Assembly: GCF_017601095.1 (NCBI RefSeq)
Contig: NZ_JAGFUX010000001.1
Coordinates: 124,001-188,000 of the forward strand
DNA from: Streptococcus suis
GTDB taxonomy: Bacteria > Bacillota > Bacilli > Lactobacillales > Streptococcaceae
Length of the DNA stretch: 64,000 bases
Direction: 5' to 3'
Below the pieces are notes generated by a model. That model was not told the origin of the DNA, did no database searches, and saw only the letters and a list, made by a program, of their open reading frames with translations. A program made the translations under genes and the position numbers. Positions 9,104-16,913 of the stretch are shown here, piece after piece; position 1 is the first letter of the stretch, and each line of letters begins with the position of its first letter.

Positions 9104-10678
9104 ATGGCATTTGAAAGCTTAACGGAGCGTCTACAATCCGTCTTTAAAAACCTTCGCCGTAAGGGAAAAATTTCTGAGAGTGATATTCAGGAAGCAACTA
9201 AGGAAATTCGTTTGGCCTTACTAGAAGCCGACGTAGCCCTTCCAGTTGTCAAAGACTTTATCAAAAAAGTGCGTGAACGTGCCATTGGTCACGAAGTCAT
9301 TGACACTCTGAACCCAGCCCAACAAATCATCAAAATCGTTGATGAAGAATTGACTGCTGTATTAGGTTCTGAAACGTCTGACATTATCAAATCACCAAAA
9401 ATTCCAACCATTATCATGATGGCTGGTTTGCAGGGTGCGGGTAAAACAACCTTTACAGGTAAGCTGGCCAACAAACTCAAACAGGAAGAGAATGCTCGTC
9501 CTCTCTTGATTGCGGCGGATATTTATCGTCCAGCTGCCATTGATCAGTTGAAAACCCTTGGTAAACAAATTGATGTACCAGTCTTTGAGCTAGGTAACCA
9601 GGTCCCAGCTTTAGAAATTGTCCGTCAAGGTTTGGAGCAAGCCAAAGCCAACCACAATGACTATGTCTTGATTGATACGGCCGGTCGTTTGCAGATTGAC
9701 CAAGCCCTTATGTCCGAATTGAGAGAAATCAAAGAGTTTGCTCAGCCAAACGAAATCCTCTTGGTCGTCGATGCCATGATTGGTCAGGAAGCTGCTAACG
9801 TTGCGCGTGAGTTCAATGATCAACTGGCTATTACTGGTGTGATTTTGACCAAGATTGACGGCGATACACGTGGTGGTGCAGCCTTGTCTGTCCGTCACAT
9901 TACTGGTCAGCCAATCAAATTCACCGGTACTGGTGAAAAAATCACCGACATCGAGACCTTCCACCCAGACCGTATGTCCTCACGTATTCTGGGCATGGGT
10001 GACATGCTGACCTTGATTGAAAAAGCCAGCAAAGAATATGATGAGAAGAAATCATTGGAACTCGCTGAAAAAATGCGTGAGAATACCTTTGATTTCAACG
10101 ATTTCATCGATCAATTGGACCAAGTTCAGAATATGGGACCAATGGAAGACCTGCTGAAGATGATTCCAGGTATGGCTGGTAACCCAGCCCTTGCCAACTT
10201 GAAAGTTGACGAGCGTGAAATTGCACGAAAACGAGCTATCGTATCTTCTATGACACCAGCCGAACGTGAAAATCCTGATTTGTTGACACCTAGCCGTCGC
10301 CGTCGTATTGCTAACGGTTCTGGCAATAGCTTTGTCGAAGTCAATAAATTTATCAAGGATTTCAACCAAGCGAAAACCATGATGCAGGGTGTCATGTCAG
10401 GCGACATGAACAAAATGATGAAACAAATGGGAATCAATCCAAATAATCTCCCTAAAAACATTCCAAATATGAACGGTATGGATATGTCTGCTCTTGAAGA
10501 TATGATGGGCGGTGCAGGCATGCCGGATATGAGCCAACTAATGGGAGGTGCTGGTATGCCAGACATGTCCCAAATGTTTGGAGGCGGATTGAAAGGTAAA
10601 ATCGGTGAATTCGCTATGAAACAGGCCATGAAACGCCAAGCCAACAAGATTAAGAAAGCCAAAAAGAAGAGAAAATGA
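9104..10678 (+). CDS. ffh: signal recognition particle protein Ffh
   Basis: 524 residues with the full N, G and M domains. The G1 loop GLQGAGKT is at 108-115; DTAGR and TKIDG motifs follow; the methionine-rich M domain (about 300-460) ends in Met/Gly repeats and a basic tail. It binds the 4.5S/6S SRP RNA and signal sequences and docks with FtsY for co-translational targeting. The Shine-Dalgarno is AAGGAG. The last codons, rich in Lys, form the 5' arm of the terminator at 10661. It lies in the ylxM-ffh-satD (SAT locus) arrangement. Confidence 0.98.
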   Translation: MAFESLTERLQSVFKNLRRKGKISESDIQEATKEIRLALLEADVALPVVKDFIKKVRERAIGHEVIDTLNPAQQIIKIVDEELTAVLGSETSDIIKSPKIPTIIMMAGLQGAGKTTFTGKLANKLKQEENARPLLIAADIYRPAAIDQLKTLGKQIDVPVFELGNQVPALEIVRQGLEQAKANHNDYVLIDTAGRLQIDQALMSELREIKEFAQPNEILLVVDAMIGQEAANVAREFNDQLAITGVILTKIDGDTRGGAALSVRHITGQPIKFTGTGEKITDIETFHPDRMSSRILGMGDMLTLIEKASKEYDEKKSLELAEKMRENTFDFNDFIDQLDQVQNMGPMEDLLKMIPGMAGNPALANLKVDEREIARKRAIVSSMTPAERENPDLLTPSRRRRIANGSGNSFVEVNKFIKDFNQAKTMMQGVMSGDMNKMMKQMGINPNNLPKNIPNMNGMDMSALEDMMGGAGMPDMSQLMGGAGMPDMSQMFGGGLKGKIGEFAMKQAMKRQANKIKKAKKKRK

Positions 10679-10693
10679 TCTCTTCTTTTTACT
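10661..10693 (+). terminator. intrinsic terminator overlapping the ffh stop codon
   Basis: A 12-bp perfect stem, AAAAAGAAGAGA (10661-10672) and TCTCTTCTTTTT (10679-10690), with a 6-nt loop containing the TGA stop. The 5' arm is coding sequence. Confidence 0.75.
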
Positions 10694-10757
10694 TTTTATT
10701 CGAAGAAGTAAGATACAGCAATATAAAATAGAAGTAGCAAAGCAGAAAAAATGATTT

Positions 10758-10784
10758 TTGAACTCAAATACTTTCCGCTATAAT
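10758..10784 (+). promoter_or_regulatory. upstream promoter of satD
   Basis: TTGAAC, 15-bp spacer, TATAAT. The -10 context TCCGCTATAATAGAAA is repeated almost exactly 56 bp downstream in the second promoter. Confidence 0.5.
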
Positions 10785-10811
10785 AGAAATAATAGAAAAT
10801 GTCCTTTTTAA

Positions 10812-10840
10812 TGGACAACTTATATATTGTCCGTTATAAT
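10812..10840 (+). promoter_or_regulatory. satD promoter with operator palindrome
   Basis: TGGACA, 17-bp spacer, TATAAT. The palindrome GGACAA-N8-TTGTCC (10813-10832) fills the -35 and spacer, the classic position for a repressor. A further TGTCC half-site starts at 10800. Confidence 0.7.
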
Positions 10841-10858
10841 AGAAACAAAGGGCAAGTT

Positions 10859-11524
10859 ATGAATTATATCGCAATAATAGGAGATATTGTCAATTCAAAA
10901 CAGATTTCCAACCGCTCTAGTATTCAAGAGCGACTAAAACAACAGCTGAGTAGAATCAATCATTCCTTCTCTCAGGACTTCGCATCACCTTTTACCATTA
11001 CAAAGGGAGATAAATTTCAAGCTTTATGCAAGCCTAACCCTTATATCTTTTTGATGATTGACCAAATCCAAATAGCTTTTCGTGATGAGGTGGAGATTCG
11101 ATTTGGAATTGGTTTGGGTGAGATTCTAACAGCTATCAATCCAAAGCTAAGTATTGGAGCAGATGGTCCAGCTTATTGGGAAGCACGCAAGGCTATTGAC
11201 TTCATTCATGACAACCATGACTACGGCACCAGCAAAATTGCATTTTCATCTGAATACAAGCAAATCGATCGTGTGATCAACCCCTTGCTAACTTCTAGCG
11301 ATTTCATCAAAGCTGCTTGGAATCGTTCGCAAACGGATCTGTTTGAGACCTTAATCTCCCAAAAAATCTATCAAGAAGATTTCAAACAAAAGCCAATTGC
11401 TGAGAAAATGAAACTCAGTCAAAGCGCCTTTACCAAACGTTTGAAATCGAGTGGGGTAAAAATCTATTTCCGCAATCGAAAAACAGCTATGGATTTAATC
11501 CTGCAGCTCAGTCAAAGAAGTTAA
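10859..11524 (+). CDS. satD: SatD family protein
   Basis: 221 residues from ATG 10859; an earlier in-frame ATG at 10799 lies upstream of the promoter. MNYIAIIGDIVNSKQI and ASPFTITKGDKFQAL are SatD-family features. The C-terminus (KMKLSQSAFTKRLKSSGVKI) looks like a helix-turn-helix, so a regulatory role is possible. The family is named for the secretion and acid tolerance locus of S. mutans next to ffh; the molecular activity is unknown. The operator in its promoter suggests autoregulation (inference). Confidence 0.8.
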   Translation: MNYIAIIGDIVNSKQISNRSSIQERLKQQLSRINHSFSQDFASPFTITKGDKFQALCKPNPYIFLMIDQIQIAFRDEVEIRFGIGLGEILTAINPKLSIGADGPAYWEARKAIDFIHDNHDYGTSKIAFSSEYKQIDRVINPLLTSSDFIKAAWNRSQTDLFETLISQKIYQEDFKQKPIAEKMKLSQSAFTKRLKSSGVKIYFRNRKTAMDLILQLSQRS

Positions 11525-11528
11525 TTTT

Positions 11529-11560
11529 GTTTACATAATTTATTTTGTGTAAACTTTTTC
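11529..11560 (+). terminator. terminator of satD
   Basis: GTTTACA and TGTAAAC arms with a 12-nt loop, then five Ts. It starts 4 nt after the satD stop codon. Confidence 0.6.
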
Positions 11561-11583
11561 TTAGAATTCTAATCGTAATATAA

Positions 11584-11899
11584 TTTCATCTTCATCGTAT
11601 TCGCCAGTCGCTAAGTACTAACGCTAGAGACATCTATGTTCAAATAGGGTTTCCTGTTAGAGGAGACTATTTGATTAAACGTGGCAGTAAAATTACAAAT
11701 ATTGAAGTAATTGCTGGGAAGGATGTTCTAAGTCAGATTGTTTATATCCGTCGATTGGTTAGAGAATGTCGCTCAAATGCAAAAGATTGGAAAAAGTAAA
11801 AGGCATTGCAGATTATCTACCAGCAGTAAGATAGAAGCTCATTGGTATCAGGCGAAAAACATAGGTAAAGTTGAATTTAAAGTCAAGAGGTGGTTGTAA
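11584..11899 (+). pseudogene. remnant of a polymorphic-toxin-like C-terminal region
   Basis: No start codon; two overlapping reading frames carry the text. One runs 11584-11799 (about 71 residues including VQIGFPVRGDYLIKRG). The other is continuous to the TAA at 11897 and ends EAHWYQAKNIGKVEFKVKR-W-L. The second tail is typical of C-terminal ends of secreted Firmicute toxins (family recognition from memory, moderate). Its stop overlaps the next ATG as TAATG, as expected of a toxin-immunity pair. It is 5'-truncated and frameshifted, so no active toxin is expected. Confidence 0.5.
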
Positions 11900-12054
11900 T
11901 GCGAGCTAAATATATTGGTAAGACCGAATCTCATACTTTGGATAACGGGAAAATTTATGAAATCCTTTCTATAGAACATGGATGGTACCGTGTTGTAGAT
12001 AAATCTGGAGAAGATTATTTATACCCAGCCGAAGAATTTGAAATAATAAAATAA
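11899..12054 (+). CDS. small putative immunity protein
   Basis: 51 residues, start supported by AGAGGTGG and by TAATG coupling to the toxin remnant. The sequence starts MRAKYIGKTESHTLDNGK and ends GEDYLYPAEEFEIIK; it looks like a compact SH3-like beta protein of the kind encoded after polymorphic toxins in Firmicutes. It is too short for ordinary ORF filters. An orphan immunity gene next to dif is plausible; binding partner unknown. Confidence 0.6.
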   Translation: MRAKYIGKTESHTLDNGKIYEILSIEHGWYRVVDKSGEDYLYPAEEFEIIK

Positions 12055-12175
12055 TTTACAACACCCAGAGAATTATAGATCTGTTTTTGTTTTGGTTAAA
12101 AATGAGGTATCTCTATATCCGATAATATAGTTTTGGGCATCAAATTAACTAGAAAAATGTACTTTTGAAAAAATT

Positions 12176-12207
12176 TCCAGTTTTCTAGTTAATAAAGTAC
12201 ATTTTTA
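12176..12207 (+). repeat. dif-flanking bipartite repeat, left copy 1
   Basis: TCCAGTTT, 7 variable nt, AATAAAGTACATTTT, oriented toward dif. The GTACATTTTT end also forms an inverted pair with AAAAATGTACTTT at 12155-12167. Confidence 0.7.
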
Positions 12208-12232
12208 TGGAAAAATAAGGGTATCTAGAAAT

Positions 12233-12264
12233 TCCAGTTTAGCCTTGAATAAAGTACATTTTAG
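12233..12264 (+). repeat. dif-flanking bipartite repeat, left copy 2
   Basis: Same bipartite sequence and the same 7-nt spacer as copy 1, 57 bp further on, in the same orientation. Confidence 0.7.
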
Positions 12265-12318
12265 GCTAATTTTTCCTAAAAAATTTTTTTTGGTTATTAA
12301 TCTAACATACCACCACAC

Positions 12319-12349
12319 ATCTTTCCGAAAAACTATAATTTTCTTGAAA
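12319..12349 (+). other. dif_SL chromosome dimer resolution site
   Basis: The 31-bp sequence begins ATCTTTCCGAAAA and ends TATAATTTTCTTGAAA, which is the streptococcal/lactococcal dif_SL site recognised by the single recombinase XerS with FtsK. It lies 147 bp upstream of xerS, the known arrangement. Gene orientation switches from mainly + to mainly - around this point, in keeping with the replication terminus. Recognition is from memory of the published site, not from a search. Confidence 0.92.
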
Positions 12350-12372
12350 GTTATATGAGTTTATGCTATACT
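12344..12372 (+). promoter_or_regulatory. xerS promoter overlapping dif
   Basis: TTGAAA (12344-12349, the last six bases of dif), 17-bp spacer, TATACT with extended TGC. XerS bound to the right arm of dif would cover the -35 box. Confidence 0.7.
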
Positions 12373-12404
12373 ACTAGTCATATAACCGGAAAAAATTTTT
12401 TCTC

Positions 12405-12436
12405 AAAAAATGTACATTATTCTTGGAAAAACTGGA
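12405..12436 (-). repeat. dif-flanking bipartite repeat, right copy
   Basis: The reverse strand reads TCCAGTTT, 7 nt, AATAATGTACATTTT. It is the inverted counterpart of the two left copies and also points toward dif. It lies in the predicted 5' leader of xerS. Confidence 0.7.
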
Positions 12437-12496
12437 TTTTCTAAGGGGTATTATTTTGTACTTTTCAAACTAGTAAACTAAAATCAGGAGAAAATG

Positions 12497-13567
12497 ATGA
12501 GACGCGAGTTGTTATTGGAAAAAATTGATCAACTGAAGGAAATCATGCCTTGGTATGTCATGGAATATTATCAGTCAAAGTTGGCTGTGCCTTACAGTTT
12601 TACAACCTTGTACGAATACTTGAAAGAATACCGTCGTTTTTTTGAGTGGTTACAGGATTCAGATTTGGTGTCTGTTGAACGGATTGCTGACATTCCGCTG
12701 GATGTTCTGGAGCATCTAACCAAGAAAGATATGGAGGCCTTTATTCTTTATCTGCGGGAGCGTCCCTTGCTGAACGCCAATACCACGCAGAATGGTGTGT
12801 CGCAGACCACCATTAACCGTACTCTGTCGGCACTTTCTAGTCTCTTCAAGTATTTAACCGAAGAAGTGGAAAATGAGCAGGGGGAGCCCTACTTCTACCG
12901 TAATGTCATGAAGAAGGTGTCCACCAAGAAGAAGAAGGAAACCTTGGCAGCGCGGGCGGAGAATATCAAGCAAAAGATCTTTTTGGGCGATGAAACGATG
13001 GAGTTCTTGGACTATGTCGATAAAGAATACCAGGTAAAGTTATCCAAACGTGCCCTCTCATCCTTCCAGAAAAATAAGGAGCGGGATTTGGCGATTCTGG
13101 CACTTCTCTTGGCTTCTGGAGTCCGTCTGTCAGAGGCGGTGAATTTGGATCTTCGAGATGTCAACCTCAATATGATGATGATCGAAGTAACCCGTAAGGG
13201 TGGTAAACGGGACTCGGTCAATGTGGCTGGTTTTGCTAAGCCCTATCTGGAAGCCTATCTGAGCATCCGTCAGCAACGCTACAAGGCTGAAAAAACGGAT
13301 ACAGCCTTCTTCCTATCCGAATACCGCGGTCTGCCCAATCGTATCGATGCTTCTTCTATTGAAAAAATGGTGGCCAAATATTCTGCGGACTTCAAGATAC
13401 GTGTGACACCCCACAAACTCCGTCACACGCTGGCAACACGGCTCTACGATGCCACCAAGTCGCAAGTTCTAGTCAGTCATCAGCTGGGCCATGCCAATAC
13501 CCAGGTCACTGACCTCTACACCCATATCGTCAACGATGAGCAGAAAAATGCTCTGGATCAGCTATAA
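12497..13567 (+). CDS. xerS: tyrosine recombinase XerS
   Basis: 356 residues, exactly the family length, starting at the second of two adjacent ATGs (12497), which gives better spacing to AGGAG. The catalytic residues are R210 (SGVRLSE), K234 region (TRKGGK), H306 and R309 ([10 protein letters not shown]), H332 (LGHANTQ) and Y341. XerS alone replaces XerC/XerD in streptococci and resolves chromosome dimers at dif under FtsK control. The N-terminus [20 protein letters not shown] is characteristic. Expression probably responds to its own binding at dif. Confidence 0.97.
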   Translation: MRRELLLEKIDQLKEIMPWYVMEYYQSKLAVPYSFTTLYEYLKEYRRFFEWLQDSDLVSVERIADIPLDVLEHLTKKDMEAFILYLRERPLLNANTTQNGVSQTTINRTLSALSSLFKYLTEEVENEQGEPYFYRNVMKKVSTKKKKETLAARAENIKQKIFLGDETMEFLDYVDKEYQVKLSKRALSSFQKNKERDLAILALLLASGVRLSEAVNLDLRDVNLNMMMIEVTRKGGKRDSVNVAGFAKPYLEAYLSIRQQRYKAEKTDTAFFLSEYRGLPNRIDASSIEKMVAKYSADFKIRVTPHKLRHTLATRLYDATKSQVLVSHQLGHANTQVTDLYTHIVNDEQKNALDQL

Positions 13568-13599
13568 TGTTACGTAAAATAAATTATGTAAACAAATCA

Positions 13600-13630
13600 A
13601 GGAGTAAGCACAAAGCCTACTCCTCTTTTT
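13600..13630. terminator. terminator between convergent xerS and pgm-family gene
   Basis: AGGAGTAAGC / GCCTACTCCT stem with a 5-nt loop, followed by CTTTTTAT on +. Confidence 0.75.
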
Positions 13631-13632
13631 AT

Positions 13633-15141
13633 CTAAATCAATTCTTTCAATTTATCCTGATTAACTGCTGGGTACTGGTCCAAAAAGGTTGAGAGTGTTC
13701 GTAAAACGGCAGGAATATAGCCAGTCTGGTCATTCTCCACCTGCAAGACCAAGAGTGGCTCATGGAGGCTCATACGGAGCAAGAGCCAGCCGTCACCATA
13801 AGGCTCGGTCAGGTCAAACCGCACTCCTTCTTCGTTTTCTGGGTTAAAAGCAAAGCCTTCGAGACTGGTTTGGCGGAGATCAGCAATGACCTGTTCACCC
13901 AGTACGCGATAATCTTCTGCTTCTAGTTTGAACCGCACTTCTTGGGTTTCAAGCGGTTGTTTGAGCTGGGCAATCAAGTCGTCCAAAGACTTGCCTTCCG
14001 CTTGCAGTTTTGGTAAGAGCATGAGAATCTTAGCCGCCACATAGGTTCCGTCATCAAGAAAGTAATTTTCCTTAAAGGCAGCGTGTCCAGAGGTTTCGAT
14101 AGCCAACTGGCAGTCAATTCCCTCTTGGTTTGCTAAAATAGCACGGTTAATGACATTACGGTAGCCTGAAATATAGCGAATTTGTTTACCGCCCAGGCTT
14201 TCTATAAAGACTTTAAGGTGTTCAGTTGTTGGGGAATTGGTCACAATGCTGGTTCCTGGATGTTCAGCTAGGACAATCTGGCTGAGAACGGCAATCAGGT
14301 TGTTACGATTGAGAATTTGACCTGACTTGGTGACCAGGGCGGCACGGTCAACGTCTGTATCAAAGATAATGCCTAGATCTGCCCCTTGCTTCAAGACGGA
14401 CTGACGAATGCTTTCCATAGCTTCCTTGTTATCTGGGTTTGGAACATGGTTTGGGAAAGTTCCGTCTGGGTCTAGGAATTGTGAGCCTGTGGTATCTGCT
14501 CCCAATTCTGCCAACACTTTCTCAGCAAAAAATCCGCCTGCACCATTTCCAGCATCGACGATAATATTAAGACCTATCAGTGGTTTTTCTTGTCCGTCAC
14601 AGGCTGAGCGAATTTTGCCTACGAGGTCTTGGGAGTAAGGCGTCATCAGGTCTGCAGTGGTGACATTTCCAAGGGAAGAAGCTGGCAAGTCTTCACTATG
14701 CGAGAGGATGAAGTCAATATCTTCATGCTCTGCTCCGCCATTTTCCGAAAAAATCTTAATGCCGTTGAAGTAATAAGGCAGGTGGCTAGCAGTGATCATG
14801 ACACCAGCATGGCACTTGAACTGAGGGTACTGGGTGCTCATGAAGAGAGCAGGCGTGGTGGCCATGCCAAAGTCAATCAGCTGAACTCCCAGACGAACGG
14901 CTTCTTCTGTAAAGGCAGCGACCAAATCTGGACCGCTGAGGCGGCTGTCTCGACCGATACCGATCTTGAGCTGTCCTTCTTGATAGGCTTGAGCCAGTTC
15001 TGGCTTCTGAGTTAGCCAATGAATCAGGCCACGAACGATTTCCTTGGTGGCTTGTGGAGTGAGATTGACAGCATATTCGTCTGTAGCGATAGCAATTCCA
15101 CGAATATCTGATCCATTTTGCAAGACGTGATGATGGGACAT
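13633..15141 (-). CDS. phosphomannomutase/phosphoglucomutase family protein
   Basis: 502 residues of the alpha-D-phosphohexomutase superfamily. The phosphoserine is S119 in TASHLP, the metal loop is DTDVDRA, and the sugar-binding loop ETSGHAA is present. The bacterial PMM/PGM type interconverts hexose 1- and 6-phosphates. The substrate (glucose, mannose or both) cannot be told from sequence alone. It is transcribed alone from a good promoter at 15169-15196. Confidence 0.88.
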   Translation of the reverse strand: MSHHHVLQNGSDIRGIAIATDEYAVNLTPQATKEIVRGLIHWLTQKPELAQAYQEGQLKIGIGRDSRLSGPDLVAAFTEEAVRLGVQLIDFGMATTPALFMSTQYPQFKCHAGVMITASHLPYYFNGIKIFSENGGAEHEDIDFILSHSEDLPASSLGNVTTADLMTPYSQDLVGKIRSACDGQEKPLIGLNIIVDAGNGAGGFFAEKVLAELGADTTGSQFLDPDGTFPNHVPNPDNKEAMESIRQSVLKQGADLGIIFDTDVDRAALVTKSGQILNRNNLIAVLSQIVLAEHPGTSIVTNSPTTEHLKVFIESLGGKQIRYISGYRNVINRAILANQEGIDCQLAIETSGHAAFKENYFLDDGTYVAAKILMLLPKLQAEGKSLDDLIAQLKQPLETQEVRFKLEAEDYRVLGEQVIADLRQTSLEGFAFNPENEEGVRFDLTEPYGDGWLLLRMSLHEPLLVLQVENDQTGYIPAVLRTLSTFLDQYPAVNQDKLKELI

Positions 15142-15168
15142 AGTAACCTCCTAATTCAAACTATGTCA

Positions 15169-15196
15169 AGTATATCATAAATTAAAGTGGTTTCAA
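15169..15196 (-). promoter_or_regulatory. promoter of the phosphohexomutase gene
   Basis: On the - strand TTGAAA, 16-bp spacer, TATACT with TGA in front (extended -10). Confidence 0.7.
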
Positions 15197-15214
15197 AAGG
15201 GAAAATTACAGCTT

Positions 15215-16156
15215 CTACTGTACTTTGGTGATGGTTACAGTGGTGCCGACGTCTACTCGGCTTTCCACTTTAATGCCTAAATCTAATTGACTTAAAACAC
15301 TCTTTGTCAAATAAAGCCCAAAACCTGTCGCTTTTTGATGTTCACGGCCATTAAAACCTGTAAATCCCTCGTCAAACAGGCGAGGAATATCCTCAGCCAG
15401 AATGCCAATTCCCGTATCGGAAATGGAAATTCCCCCATTCAATTCAATGACCACCTTACCACCAGTCTTATTGTACTTGAGGGCATTGTCGATTATCTGT
15501 GACAGGGCAAAACTGAGCCATTTCTTATCGGTTTTCAGTAGCCAATTTCCATCAATGGTCACCGAAATCTCTTTTTGCAAGAACTGATTGCGGTATTTTT
15601 TGACCAAATCGACCACCACTTCTCTTACTTCCACCTGCTCAAATCGAAAATCGCTAGAATGGTTGGTCAGTTTGAGGTAATTGAGGAGATTGGCCATGTA
15701 ATTATCCAAGCGCAAGAGCTGGTGATTGACATCCTGCTGGTTGAGATTGTCAGTCTGGCTCATCAAAGACAGGGCAGCCAGAGGCACTTTCATCTGATGG
15801 GACCACATTTTGACCATAGCTTGCAGGTCTTCTTCTCGTGACTTATAGACCAAAAGCTGCTCCCGCGTCGCCTCCTTCTCTGCCTCAATCAAGTTGAGAT
15901 AGGCAAGGTCCACAGGCTTATTCAGCAGAGGCAGAGCTTCTTCATGGACATAGTCTTCCAAGGCCCTCATGCGGTTGCGAAACTTCCAGAAAAGCCCTGC
16001 AGTCAGAAGGATTAAGAAGGTTAGGGACAATAGCAGAGCGTTTTGTAGAAATTCGCTGGGCAATTGATAGAGATAGAAGAGCAAGATAAAACTGCCAGAC
16101 AAAACAATATATGAGAAATAAAAACTACGGAATTCACGGATAAATTTTGTTATCAT
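15215..16156 (-). CDS. BceS-like intramembrane-sensing histidine kinase
   Basis: 313 residues. Two transmembrane helices (about 13-30 and 38-56) are joined by a very short loop, so there is no extracellular sensor, as in BceS-type kinases that rely on their ABC transporter for sensing. The phosphoacceptor is H120 in MWSHQMKVP; N-box DNALKYN and the DTGIGI and GFGL ATP-lid motifs are intact. It overlaps the response regulator gene by 4 nt (ATGA). Partner transporter: 16914-19637. Confidence 0.92.
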   Translation of the reverse strand: MITKFIREFRSFYFSYIVLSGSFILLFYLYQLPSEFLQNALLLSLTFLILLTAGLFWKFRNRMRALEDYVHEEALPLLNKPVDLAYLNLIEAEKEATREQLLVYKSREEDLQAMVKMWSHQMKVPLAALSLMSQTDNLNQQDVNHQLLRLDNYMANLLNYLKLTNHSSDFRFEQVEVREVVVDLVKKYRNQFLQKEISVTIDGNWLLKTDKKWLSFALSQIIDNALKYNKTGGKVVIELNGGISISDTGIGILAEDIPRLFDEGFTGFNGREHQKATGFGLYLTKSVLSQLDLGIKVESRVDVGTTVTITKVQ

Positions 16157-16818
16157 TTGACCAAGTACCCCACGCCACGAACAGTATGAATACGTTCAAA
16201 ACCGACCTCGCTCACCTTCTTACGCAATCTGGTCATGTTGACATTGAGCGTATTCTGGTCGATAAATTCTTCATTTTCCCAGAGTTTTTCCAAGAGTTCA
16301 TCCTTGCTAACAATCTGCCCTTGTCTTTCTAGCAAGGCGGACAAAATCTTGGTTTCCGTAGGTGAAAGTTGAACCTGTTCCGATTCATTTGAAAATCGCC
16401 CGTCCAAACTAAGCTGGAACTGGTCGATAGACAAATCGGTTGATTTGCTGAATTGATTAACCCGACGCAAGAAGGCACCGATTTTAGCATCCAAAATTCC
16501 CAGTGAAAAAGGCTTGGAAACAAAATCATCGCCACCCATGTTCATGGCCATGACCGCATTCATCTCATCATCGCTAGAGGAGATAAAGATAATAGGCATA
16601 GTCATGGTTTTACGGATTTCTGTCGTCCAGTAAAAACCGTTGTAATAAGGCAGGCTAATGTCCATCAGCACCAAGTCTGGTTTGATTTCAGCAACTTCCT
16701 GACTGACAGCTCGGAAATTCTGCACACTTTCCACCTGATACGATTTTCCCAAATGCTGCTTCAAGAGCTGGACAATCATTTCATCATCTTCAACAATATA
16801 AATCTTTTCTTTTTTCAT
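16153..16818 (-). CDS. BceR-like OmpR-family response regulator
   Basis: 221 residues. The receiver domain has acidic pair E10-D11-D12, phosphoacceptor D53 (LVLMDISLP) and K103-type lysine (SKPF); a winged-helix output domain runs from about 125. It is expected to activate the transporter operon via the TTACAA-GA-TTGTAA box at 19943. The -10 box ends 7 nt before the ATG and no ribosome site is visible, so this mRNA too may be leaderless. Confidence 0.92.
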   Translation of the reverse strand: MKKEKIYIVEDDEMIVQLLKQHLGKSYQVESVQNFRAVSQEVAEIKPDLVLMDISLPYYNGFYWTTEIRKTMTMPIIFISSSDDEMNAVMAMNMGGDDFVSKPFSLGILDAKIGAFLRRVNQFSKSTDLSIDQFQLSLDGRFSNESEQVQLSPTETKILSALLERQGQIVSKDELLEKLWENEEFIDQNTLNVNMTRLRKKVSEVGFERIHTVRGVGYLVK

Positions 16819-16824
16819 GCTAAT

Positions 16825-16853
16825 ATTGTACCAAATACATCGTTACTTGTCCT
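16825..16853 (-). promoter_or_regulatory. promoter of the response regulator/kinase genes
   Basis: On the - strand AGGACA, 17-bp spacer, TACAAT preceded by TGG (extended -10). It is only 6-7 nt from the start codon. Confidence 0.55.
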
Positions 16854-16884
16854 AATTTCATTTACTGATGCAGTTATAAAATGC

Positions 16885-16913
16885 AAGAAATCTCGCACAA
16901 GGCGAGACTTCTT
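16885..16913 (-). terminator. terminator after the ABC permease gene
   Basis: On the - strand AAGAAGTCTCGC pairs with GCGAGATTTCTT across a 5-nt loop; the tail is only moderately T-rich. It may attenuate read-through from the transporter genes into the two-component genes. Confidence 0.6.

Noticed and set aside
10126..10662. 178-residue - strand ORF opposite ffh
   Set aside because: Antisense shadow of the methionine-rich M domain; no ribosome site.
12913..12945. GAAGAAG motifs in the wrong orientation right of dif, inside xerS
   Set aside because: They fall in a Lys-rich coding stretch, so they are explained by codon content.
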